A DNA stretch of 33,045 bases, taken from Candidatus Neptunichlamydia sp. (GTDB lineage: Bacteria > Chlamydiota > Chlamydiia > Chlamydiales > Simkaniaceae). The stretch lies in contig JAUHQH010000024.1 of assembly GCA_030408485.1 (NCBI GenBank), positions 1-33,045 of the forward strand, read 5' to 3'. A model generated the notes under the pieces. It had not been told where the DNA came from. It saw nothing but the letters and a program-made list of their open reading frames with translations, and ran no database searches. Positions 16,629-24,121 of the stretch are shown here, piece after piece. Position 1 is the stretch's first letter, and each line of letters starts with the position of its first letter. The position numbers and the translations under genes are program-made.

Positions 16629-17884
16629 CCCTTCCCTTCCTTATTGTCATTCTTGCAATTTTAATCTTTAGCTCTGGGTTTTTATCCGCATCCGAAACAG
16701 CTCTTTTTTCCCTTTCTTCAATGAAGGTTCGTGCTTATCGCCATGGCTCTGATAAAAGAGGGCATTTAATAGCACGTCTCCTTTCAAAACCAAGAAAGCT
16801 CCTTGTGACGATTCTCATGGTTAATGTTTGCGTTAACATTTTAGTGCAAAACGTTGTTTCGGGAATTTTTGGAACCTTCTCAAGTTGGACTCTTACGGTG
16901 GGTGTTCCTCTCCTTTTAACATTGATTTTTGGCGAAGTGATTCCCAAGTCCGTTGCCTATCCTAAAAATACTTTTATTGCCTATCATTCTGCCTCTGTTC
17001 TCAGGGGGGTTGAATGGTTTTTAAAACCCCTCCGTGATGGGATTACTTTTATTACATCAGGAATTTCTAAATTTTTCTTTTTTTATCTGAGGAAAGAAAA
17101 AGAAATTGGGATCGAAGAACTCAAGCTGGCGCTTCGGACGTCTCAAGAAAAGGGAGCCGTATCAACCGAAGAAGCAAAACTTGTCAGAGGGTATCTTAAT
17201 TTAGAGGAAGACTTAGTCAAAGAGTTGATGTGTCCTAGGAATGAAGTCCTCTTTTTTGATGTCAATGAACCGATTTCAAAATTGATTCGCCTGTTTGTAG
17301 ACGAAGAGTGTACACGGGTACCCGTTTGCAATGGTGATTTAGAAAATATTTTGGGAATCATGACGGGAGGAAGTTTTTTTCTTCATCGAGATCATTTTAA
17401 ATCTTCCCATGACATTATTCCTTTTTTGCGGAAAGCCCACTTTGTTCCTGAGTCGATGATAAGTCGAGCTCTTCTAAAGTACTTTTATGAGCATGAAGAA
17501 ACGATTGTAGTCGTTGTTGATGAATATGGCTCTGTTTCAGGGCTCATTGCTTTAGAGGACCTTCTCGAAGCCGTTGTCGGACAGATTGCCGATAGAAGAG
17601 ATGAAACCAGTCATTATACGCGACCTTCGGAAGATATTGTGATAGCAAGCGGCAAACTTGAATTGATTGAATTTGAAGAGATTTTTGATTACCACTTAGA
17701 AAGTCCTAATAATATGGCTACCATTGGAGGGTGGTTAACAGAGCTCTTAGGGGATATCCCTACAAGTGGAACGAAGGTGGAAAGACATGGGTTTTTATTT
17801 CATGTTTTAGCTTCAGATGTGAATCGCGTCCGCCGCCTTTATATTCGTTGTCTTCGGTCAAAAAAGAGGAAAAGAGATGGATAG
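16625..17884 (+). CDS. CNNM/CorC-family membrane protein with CBS pair (hemolysin C-like)
   Basis: A 419-residue protein of the family often labelled TlyC or hemolysin-like, now linked to magnesium/cobalt export. The N-terminal DUF21 membrane domain (about 1-150) includes FLSASETALFSLS and LIFGEVIPKSVA. Two CBS domains follow (about 190-320), with VKELMCPRNEV and VVVVDEYGSVSGLIALEDLLEAVVG. A C-terminal CorC/HlyC domain (about 335-412) includes NMATIGGWLTELLGDIP. All three parts are complete. It overlaps the FtsB-like gene by 4 bases and the next paralogue by 8, consistent with tight operon translation. Confidence 0.9.
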   Translation: MTLPFLIVILAILIFSSGFLSASETALFSLSSMKVRAYRHGSDKRGHLIARLLSKPRKLLVTILMVNVCVNILVQNVVSGIFGTFSSWTLTVGVPLLLTLIFGEVIPKSVAYPKNTFIAYHSASVLRGVEWFLKPLRDGITFITSGISKFFFFYLRKEKEIGIEELKLALRTSQEKGAVSTEEAKLVRGYLNLEEDLVKELMCPRNEVLFFDVNEPISKLIRLFVDEECTRVPVCNGDLENILGIMTGGSFFLHRDHFKSSHDIIPFLRKAHFVPESMISRALLKYFYEHEETIVVVVDEYGSVSGLIALEDLLEAVVGQIADRRDETSHYTRPSEDIVIASGKLELIEFEEIFDYHLESPNNMATIGGWLTELLGDIPTSGTKVERHGFLFHVLASDVNRVRRLYIRCLRSKKRKRDG

Positions 17885-18929
17885 TTGGACCTTTTTTCTC
17901 CTCCTTGTTCTCATTTCACTGATCGTACAAGGGTTTTACTCCATGCTTGAAATGGCTTGTGTTTCCTTTAATCGGGTTCGCTTACAATTCTATGTCAGTC
18001 AAGGTAATCGACGGGCTAAGTGGTTAAGTTCTCTATTAAATAATCCCACACACCTCTTCGGTACGACACTGATCGGGGTGAATGCTGCGATGCAATTTGG
18101 ATCAGAGTGCGCGCGCCGTTTTTATTTATCCCTTGAGCTCAGCCCTGATTGGGCCCTTATTACCCAGATTTTTATTGTCCTTATTTTTGCTGAGTTGGCT
18201 CCAATGTTTGCGGCCCGTCGCTATGCAGAAAATGTTGTCATGCTCGGAATCCCAATCATTTACCTAACCTCATTTATCTTAAGACCTGTCATTATCATTC
18301 TAGATTTGCTCTGTCGTTTTATTAATTTCCTTTTTGGTGTCAAAAACCGTTCTGGATTTTATTTAACCCGTGAGGAGCTTCAGAAAGCTATTGAAGAAAG
18401 GGATGATTCTCCTAAAGAGAAGCTAGATCCCATCTTAGGTAATATCTTTGCATTAAAGAATAAGACAGCAAGAGATTTGATGGATCCCATAGAGGAAATG
18501 AAGTCTATTGCCTCTGAAAATACGGTAGGGGATTTAAAAGCTCTCCTTGCGTTGCAAACCCTCCCTTTTATTCCTGTTTATCATAAAATCCTTCAAAACA
18601 TTGTTGCGGTTGCTTTTCCTAGAGACCTTCTTCGTCTTCCTGATGATACTCGCCTAAGAGGATATTGCCGCTCTCCCTGGTTCATTACGGAGAAAAACTC
18701 TATCCTTGAAATCATTAAAGAATTTCGTTGCAATAATCAGAGTTTAGCCATTGTTCTTAATAATCAAGGACAAGCCATTGGCACATTGACACTCGATGCG
18801 GTTGTTGATGAGATTTTTGGCCATCGTGATGATTGGATTTCCTTTGGCGAATATGTCCCTGGGAAATGGAAGGTATTTGTCGATCGATCCTTTCTAGAGC
18901 ATACCCTCGTTTCTGAAGTGCATAAGTGA
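17877..18929 (+). CDS. CNNM/CorC-like paralogue, shortened C-terminus
   Basis: A 350-residue paralogue of the preceding gene. It has a DUF21 membrane domain (about 1-150, with YSMLEMACVSFNRVRLQFYV and FAELAPMFAARRYAE) and a CBS pair (about 190-310, with RDLMDPIEEMKS and IVLNNQGQAIGTLTLDAVVDEIFG). The CorC/HlyC C-terminal domain is absent: the protein stops at HTLVSEVHK, where the domain would begin. Beyond the TGA the same frame runs FSIEIPC and a few more codons before another stop, and the toxin remnant begins there. Truncation by mutation or by that insertion is possible; a naturally short form is the alternative. Confidence 0.85.
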   Translation: MDSWTFFLLLVLISLIVQGFYSMLEMACVSFNRVRLQFYVSQGNRRAKWLSSLLNNPTHLFGTTLIGVNAAMQFGSECARRFYLSLELSPDWALITQIFIVLIFAELAPMFAARRYAENVVMLGIPIIYLTSFILRPVIIILDLLCRFINFLFGVKNRSGFYLTREELQKAIEERDDSPKEKLDPILGNIFALKNKTARDLMDPIEEMKSIASENTVGDLKALLALQTLPFIPVYHKILQNIVAVAFPRDLLRLPDDTRLRGYCRSPWFITEKNSILEIIKEFRCNNQSLAIVLNNQGQAIGTLTLDAVVDEIFGHRDDWISFGEYVPGKWKVFVDRSFLEHTLVSEVHK

Positions 18930-19684
18930 TTTTCCATCGAAATTCCCTGCAATAATAGGAGATGGATACAGGTCTCAGCTTGAAGAACCCCCTAAGATAA
19001 GCGTTCCTATTAAAGAAATCATTCCCAAAATGAAGGTTCATTTTGGGAAGCTGCTGCCGATAAAGCAAGAGAGACAGACTCCTTATGTTGCTCATGAGGT
19101 ATATGATGCGGTTACAGATCAATTAAGTATTGTCTCAGAAATCTCAGGAGCATTCACAGAAAGACTACCAGAAGTCGTTAAGAATAAAGCACCCTTTGAA
19201 AAAGATGGTAGAGCATCCTATCAAGAAATGGTAGAAGCAGGCCATGAAAGAATCGATGAGATGTTTGGGACAGATCAGTCAAACCTCTACTCCGCTGAAT
19301 CAAAAGAGGTAAAAGATAAATTAACCACTGGAATGCTCCCTCCTCCTGGAGCAACAGGCATAAAAAATACTAAAAAATCATTGATGGAGGTGGATTAGCT
19401 AAGGCTGGGAGAGCGTTGGATAAACATGGGCAAAAAGGGTTGATACAGTGTTTCCAAAGGCAACAGGCAATCTCTACGAGAAGAACATGCAAGGGCAAAA
19501 GGTGCTTGATGAGATATCAAACCATCCTGATAAGAAAATATTTTTTGAGAAGCTCCCTACTTTAAAGCAGGAAACTATAGATATTGTACTACCAGATGGG
19601 AAAGGGGCAAGATTTACAAAAGACGGAAAAGAGTTTATAACATTTTTGGAACCAAGAAGATTAGTAAGGATCCTTGGAGAATAG
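18928..19684 (+). pseudogene. Polymorphic-toxin C-terminal region, frameshifted
   Basis: Three consecutive frames carry one continuous protein-like text. Frame one (to 19398) includes EVYDAVTDQLSIVSEISGAF and LPPPGATGIKNTKKS. Frame two (about 19380-19438) reads IDGGGLAKAGRALDKHG. Frame three (19442-19684) reads FPKATGNLYEKNMQGQKVLD, then PDGKGARFTKDGKEFITFLE. The chain GLAKAGRALxKHG, then FPKxTGN, then NxxGQxxLxxIL, then G.GxRFxxDGxFxxFLEP is one I know from the C-termini of secreted polymorphic toxins of the Rhs and contact-dependent kinds. At least two frameshifts separate the pieces. No delivery domain or start is present, so this is a toxin tip without its carrier. The catalytic activity is not recognised. 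Confidence 0.65.
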
Positions 19685-20021
19685 TTATCTCCTACCCTCC
19701 AGACAAGGAAGAACCAGTTTGTGAAGTATACTATAAAAACAAGGGTTGGGTTCACATTAACTACGAAGATCACGGCTCTTTTTTTGTTTGCTTTTGCAGC
19801 AATACTAATGAAGGAAACTGTTGGGAAAATTCCGCTACGATGAAGCGATGGAAGTGCTTGAGGAAGCTAAAAACCATTTAGCTAAACTCCAACGCACTCC
19901 AGAGCAACGAGCCGAATACGACGCTATGAAAAAAGAACAAGAGAACTGGAAACCAACAGCTGACGAGCAAGCAGGGTATCAGCAGAAAATAGATGCTCAA
20001 CGGAAAAAGTACTATGACTGA
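19672..20021 (+). pseudogene. Probable immunity protein of the toxin remnant, frameshifted
   Basis: An open frame directly after the toxin end reads PWRIVISYPPDKEEPVCEVY, then KGWVHINYEDHGSFFVCF. At about 19825 the protein-like text passes to another frame: GKFRYDEAMEVLEEAKNHLA, then a charged helical tail ending KKYYD at 20021. The pattern W.V.I..PPD.E..V.E(I/V)(Y/F), WxxIN, then F.(Y/F)DE....L.EA...L is what I associate with the small acidic immunity proteins that follow toxins of this type. There is no start codon in the first part, so the gene is broken at both its beginning and middle. The second part alone has an ATG but would lack the conserved core. Confidence 0.5.
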
Positions 20022-20085
20022 GGATCTCTAAAATATCAAAAATTTTATCTCCCAAACATTAAAATTTTGAACTGAATCGATTATA

Positions 20086-21219
20086 TCAGGTTAAACTGGC
20101 ATTTCGAAGCTTTTGAACGAGAATAATGATCACTTCAGTTGTTTTTTGGATTTCTTCTGGGGTATTCATGCGGGAAAAAGAGAAACGGAGAGAAGAAAAA
20201 ACTCTTTCTTTGGAATATCCCATGCTGAGAAGGGTACGAGAGGGTTCTAGCGCGCCTGAGGCACAAGCAGAAGCATAAGAAACAGCAATCTTTTCCATAT
20301 CGAGAGAGATGAGAAGGGATTCTGCATCAATCCCAGGAAAGTAGAGATTACTTGTGTTAGGAAGGCGAGGTCCTTCTCCATTGACTTCAAGATCAGGAAT
20401 CTCCTCAATGAGTCGTACTTCAAATTGCTCACGCAGAGACCTCATATAAGCACAATCTTCATCTTCATCGAAAATTGTGAGAGCGTGCGTCATTCCGACA
20501 ATCCCAGGCAGGTTTTCTGTTCCCGATCGGAGCTTTTTTTCTTGTCCTCCACCTGTTAATAGAGGGACTAGTTTGAGTCCTGAACGGACAAAAACAAAGC
20601 CCACTCCTTGAGGTCCATGAAACTTATGAGCAGAAAATGCCATTGCAGCAACACCTTCAGGAATAAAAAAGGGCTCTTTTCCTAATAAGGCAACACCATC
20701 TAAAATAAGAGGGATATTTGCCCTTTTCGCGACTGCAGCGATTGCTTCCATCTCTAACTTTATTCCAGTTTCACTATTGGCTGCTGACAGGACAATAAGT
20801 CTCGTATTCGGCTGAATGGCTTCCTGCAGATCTTTAGCTTTAGGAGCTCCATAAAAATCTATAGGAAGATAAGTGATATCAGCTCCTTTTTCTCTTAGCT
20901 CTTCTAAGGTATTGAAGACGGAGGCATGATCGATGGGAGATGCAATAATATGGGAAGAAGGATCAGATAATGTTCCACGAATCAAAAGGTTCATCCCTTC
21001 TGTTCCGCCAGAAGTAAAAAAAATTTCGCTGGGTTTAATATTGAGAGATATCCCAATAGTATTGCGACAGCCTGTGAGGATTTTTTTGCCTTCCTGACCA
21101 AAAAAATGGACGCTTGAGGGATTGTGGGGTGGAGCTGCCAGTTCTCCGATCATTGCATCCAGAACATCTGGATCAATGGGAGTTGTTGCATTATTATCTA
21201 GATAGATTCTCTCGCTCAT
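20086..21219 (-). CDS. NifS/IscS-like cysteine desulfurase
   Basis: A PLP enzyme (377 residues) that takes sulfur from cysteine to form an enzyme persulfide for Fe-S clusters or tRNA thiolation. The PLP lysine is K199 in FSAHKFHGPQGVGF, with H98 in PIDHAS and the Asp that contacts the pyridine ring, D174. The reactive C319 sits in YASACASGALEPS, the flexible-loop form of group I (NifS/IscS) enzymes. RSGTENLPGIVGM is also typical. In IscS the motif after the Asp is D-A-x-Q; here it is DGVA, so the Gln that contacts PLP is replaced by Ala177. The start lies inside the PP2C gene (26-base overlap). Sulfur donation to MnmA is a reasonable inference. Confidence 0.9.
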   Translation of the reverse strand: MSERIYLDNNATTPIDPDVLDAMIGELAAPPHNPSSVHFFGQEGKKILTGCRNTIGISLNIKPSEIFFTSGGTEGMNLLIRGTLSDPSSHIIASPIDHASVFNTLEELREKGADITYLPIDFYGAPKAKDLQEAIQPNTRLIVLSAANSETGIKLEMEAIAAVAKRANIPLILDGVALLGKEPFFIPEGVAAMAFSAHKFHGPQGVGFVFVRSGLKLVPLLTGGGQEKKLRSGTENLPGIVGMTHALTIFDEDEDCAYMRSLREQFEVRLIEEIPDLEVNGEGPRLPNTSNLYFPGIDAESLLISLDMEKIAVSYASACASGALEPSRTLLSMGYSKERVFSSLRFSFSRMNTPEEIQKTTEVIIILVQKLRNASLT

Positions 21220-21970
21220 CTGTTTTCACAAGGACCACGGTTACATTATCGTGACCACCTTGCTGCTTGGTTTGTTCGATCAATGCTTCTGTGGCGCTTT
21301 TGATACTTTTAGCAGTTTTTAAAATCTCAGTGATTTCTTTATCACTGACCTGGTCTGTAAGACCATCACTGCACATCAAGTATATATCATTTGGATTTAC
21401 TGGAGCAACATGCATTTCTGCCTCTACATCAGTCTGTGTCCCGATTGCTCGCGTCAAAATATTTTTATAGGGGAAATTTTGTGAATTTTCTTTTTTAACC
21501 TGTCCTTGAGCGATCATCTCATTCCTTAACGAATGGTCAAAGGTGAGCTGCTCTAAAAACCCCTTTCGAAAACGGTAAACACGACTATCTCCAACATGGC
21601 CATAAATAAGAGAACACTCATGAAAAAGGAGGGTACAAATTGTTGTTCCCATTCCTTTGTAATCTTCTTTCTTTTTCCCTAAGTGATGGACCCAACTATT
21701 GGCATTTTCAATGCAGAGTTTATTAAAAGAGGTCAAATCGAAAATTGTCCAATTTATTTCTGATGAAATAAAGAGCTCTTCAATGGAGGTTGAGACAAAT
21801 CTGACAGCTTCTTTAGCAGCAATCTCCCCAGCATTGTGTCCTCCCATGCCGTCGGCAATCGCAAAGAACCCATACTTTTTGAGGTTTAAGAAAACATCTT
21901 CATTCTTTCTTCTAACAAGGCCGATATCTGTCATTCCAAAGCAGCTCAGTTTATAAGCACATTCGCTCAT
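21194..21970 (-). CDS. PP2C-family (PPM) serine/threonine phosphatase
   Basis: A soluble metal-dependent protein phosphatase of 258 residues. The bacterial PPM motifs are complete: DIGLVRRKNEDV (motif 1), IADGMGGHNAGE with metal ligands D40 and G41, GMGTTICTLL, YGHVGDSRVYRFRKG, LTFDHSLRNEMIAQG, CSDGLTDQVSD and GGHDNVTVVLV. It should reverse phosphorylation by the Hanks-type kinases of the cell; the kinase in the T3S operon of this window is one candidate partner. It lies 2 bases after the serpin stop and overlaps the nifS-like start, so it is the middle gene of a three-gene unit. Confidence 0.95.
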   Translation of the reverse strand: MSECAYKLSCFGMTDIGLVRRKNEDVFLNLKKYGFFAIADGMGGHNAGEIAAKEAVRFVSTSIEELFISSEINWTIFDLTSFNKLCIENANSWVHHLGKKKEDYKGMGTTICTLLFHECSLIYGHVGDSRVYRFRKGFLEQLTFDHSLRNEMIAQGQVKKENSQNFPYKNILTRAIGTQTDVEAEMHVAPVNPNDIYLMCSDGLTDQVSDKEITEILKTAKSIKSATEALIEQTKQQGGHDNVTVVLVKTDERENLSR

Positions 21971-21972
21971 GA

Positions 21973-23217
21973 CTAACTATTTTCCCCTCCATTGATCATG
22001 TCAGATTGCGCTGAGGGGTTTTGGCATTCTCCCAAGAATAAGAGAAGGTTTGTGTCGAAGTCATAAATCGCGTAGAGAAAAGGACGGTTCACATTCATAA
22101 CAATAGGGTTTTTTGGTTCTCGAAAGGCTTTTAGGCTAAAGGTAATACTAGAGCCTGCAGCAGCAAAAACCCCTCCTTCATCAATGGATAAGATGCTTTC
22201 ATGGAAGGCTTGACTGATATAAAGATCTTGCTTTCCATCGATTCCAGAAAAATTTGCGTTTGTATTCAACGCTGAATGAATATCAAGAGTTCTAAAAAGG
22301 TCGTTTAGATCGAACTTTTGGCTAACAATAAATTTAGGAAGACTCAAGTCAAGATCTTTCTTTTCAAATTGATTCAAATAGGAAAGGAATCCTTTAGGTT
22401 TTGATTCATCTTGAGAATAGTAAAAATCATAGAGATAAGAGTGTTCTTCTTTAGGGAGAAAAATAATGAAGGAAATATGAGAGTTTAAGCCTTCTATCGG
22501 AAGCGCAACGATTTGAGTATCCTTATTTTCAAAATAATAAAGAGAAGACTTCTGATTCATCATTCTACAATTGACATACTGACCACTACGCGTTTTAAAT
22601 TGACTGGTTCCACTTCGTTGGGTCGGAAAGGGACTATCCCAGAGACCCTTAATAAAAAAAGTATTAAGCAGAATCATTTTAGTGGATTTATCCAGAGTTG
22701 TTGGATCGGTAAAACGAGAAATTTTACCTTCTGAGTTGTTACTGATCCAGTCATCTATTTTTGAGGCAGCTAACTGGGGCTTTGTAAAGTCGACCTTCTC
22801 GATCTCCCCCTTAAAATCCTCATGAACGACTGTTTCATAATGGGAAAGAATAGAAGTATCTTTTCCAACCCAAATACTCGCACCTACTTTAACATCTCTT
22901 CCTAATCGATCCCACATATTCCTATAGGCTACTCCCACCTGATCTTGAGGAAGTGTTAAGTGAAGGGCACGCCTCATTTCTTGAGCAGTTTTTCCTTTGG
23001 CACCCACATAAGCCATGAGCAATGAAGAGGTGATCGAAAAAGGGGAGATAACCGTATTAGAGGATTTTTCCATAATGTAGTAAAGGAACATCCCCGTTTG
23101 ATTAAGGCTATCTGCAAGTGTATTATCATCTTCTTGGGCTTTTAATGGAGAGATTGCTGTTAATAGACCAATGAGCACTAGAAATCGAATAGGGGATAGT
23201 CTCATGAAATGGGCCAT
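21973..23217 (-). CDS. Secreted serpin (serine protease inhibitor family)
   Basis: A 414-residue protein with a signal peptide (residues about 5-27, with hydrophobic FLVLIGLLTAISPLKA), so it is exported. The serpin fold is clear: TVISPFSITSSLLMAYVGAK, DDWISNNSEGKIS, MILLNTFFIKGLWDSPF, LPKF and the C-terminal VNRPFLYAI with LFLGECQNP. The hinge of the reactive loop, DEGGVFAAAG at 346-355, has the small-residue pattern of inhibitory serpins. Counting 17 residues from E347 puts Lys363 at P1 and Ala364 at P1', which predicts a trypsin-like target. M5 is an alternative start that still leaves a signal peptide. It is the first gene of a unit with the PP2C and nifS-like genes. The target could be a host or an amoeba protease, or an endogenous one. 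Confidence 0.93.
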   Translation of the reverse strand: MAHFMRLSPIRFLVLIGLLTAISPLKAQEDDNTLADSLNQTGMFLYYIMEKSSNTVISPFSITSSLLMAYVGAKGKTAQEMRRALHLTLPQDQVGVAYRNMWDRLGRDVKVGASIWVGKDTSILSHYETVVHEDFKGEIEKVDFTKPQLAASKIDDWISNNSEGKISRFTDPTTLDKSTKMILLNTFFIKGLWDSPFPTQRSGTSQFKTRSGQYVNCRMMNQKSSLYYFENKDTQIVALPIEGLNSHISFIIFLPKEEHSYLYDFYYSQDESKPKGFLSYLNQFEKKDLDLSLPKFIVSQKFDLNDLFRTLDIHSALNTNANFSGIDGKQDLYISQAFHESILSIDEGGVFAAAGSSITFSLKAFREPKNPIVMNVNRPFLYAIYDFDTNLLLFLGECQNPSAQSDMINGGENS

Positions 23218-24121
23218 TCTGTTTAATCGAAATTAAAAGTATACGAATAACACTTATCGAATTGAATGTCATGTGTAAAGGAATTGGGGCGAAAAGAGAT
23301 TGTTGTCTCTCATAGAGCAAACCAAGAAATAACGCGAGGGTAAAAGTGGGAAAAGGAGAGAAAAATTGCTGAGACCTTGATCAGGAGACTATATAAGTTT
23401 AGAATCTTCACTAGCAAAATAAACAGGGATATGTCGTTTTCCTATGAAATTCAATAGGCTTAAGGTAAGTACAAAATTAGAAAAATATTGAGGGCGTTTT
23501 TAAACGATCTAAATGCGAGTGTTGCAGCGCAAATTTTAAGGTTAAATCGGGACACTGTGAAGGAGATATTACAACCCCTTTAGAAAAGCCATTGTCGTGA
23601 TTCTTTGTCTCTATCTTGAGAAAGAGCTAGGAGTGTTTGAAACAGGTGAGAGTTATTTTGGAGCGCGTAGAGTAAAGAGGGAAAGAGGAGCAGCCTTTTA
23701 AGCAAAACCCCTATTTTTGGGTATTTGAAAAAAGAGGGTAAGGTTATTTGCGTGCGCCGCCCTTGCGAAGAAACCTTGCTCAAAAGGAGAACTAATGCCC
23801 ATTATTCAGGGGAGAATTTTATTTAGGAGGGTCAACCATTTTGATCCCGATATTGAAAAATGAATCAATGTAAAAAACGTTAAATCAGTAAGGTGAATTT
23901 AATGATACAAAAACTTATGGAGCCTACTAATGTACAAAGATGAAATCATCGATACCCACTTTTACCTTTGAGATCTCGATCATGGAGAAATATCCCTGGC
24001 TCAAAGGTGAAGGAAGGATATTTTGAGAATATCACTGGTGATTTTAAGAAAATAAAGAAGAATTTTTTAATTCAAGCTTACGAAGCTTTAGAAGATCAGC
24101 GCAAGATTTTCTATGAGAATG
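23218..24121. other. Gene-free gap between serpin and T3S operon
   Basis: The only recognisable content is the IS1595-like transposase remnant. At the right end, on the plus strand, about 24010-24141 stays open and reads FENITGDFKKIKKNFLIQAY, running antisense into the end of the kinase gene. It has no start or ribosome-binding site and I do not recognise it. The serpin promoter should lie within 23218-23440, but I see no clear -35/-10 pair. Confidence 0.4.
23444..23870 (+). pseudogene. IS1595-family transposase remnant
   Basis: Plus-strand pieces in changing frames give KFNRLKVSTKLEKY, then RAFLNDLNASVAAQILRLNR with DTVKEI, then LEKELGVFETGESYFGARRV followed by KRERGAAF, then SKTPIFGYLKKEGKVI, then PIIQGRILF. 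This is the IS1595 order: an N-terminal helix-turn-helix ending LNRxTVxxI, the block EVDESYFGxRxxxGKRGRG with the first catalytic Asp, KTPVFGLLKRxGKVY, and LLPIIQxKI. The catalytic D-E pair is G-E here, and at least three frame breaks occur. The C-terminal half is not recognisable. Confidence 0.75.

Noticed and set aside
19821-20021. Independent 66-residue gene
   Set aside because: Its start lies in the middle of a pattern that continues from the preceding frame, so it is better read as the second half of a frameshifted immunity gene.
23580-23783. 67-codon minus-strand frame
   Set aside because: It is antisense to the recognisable IS1595 transposase text on the plus strand.
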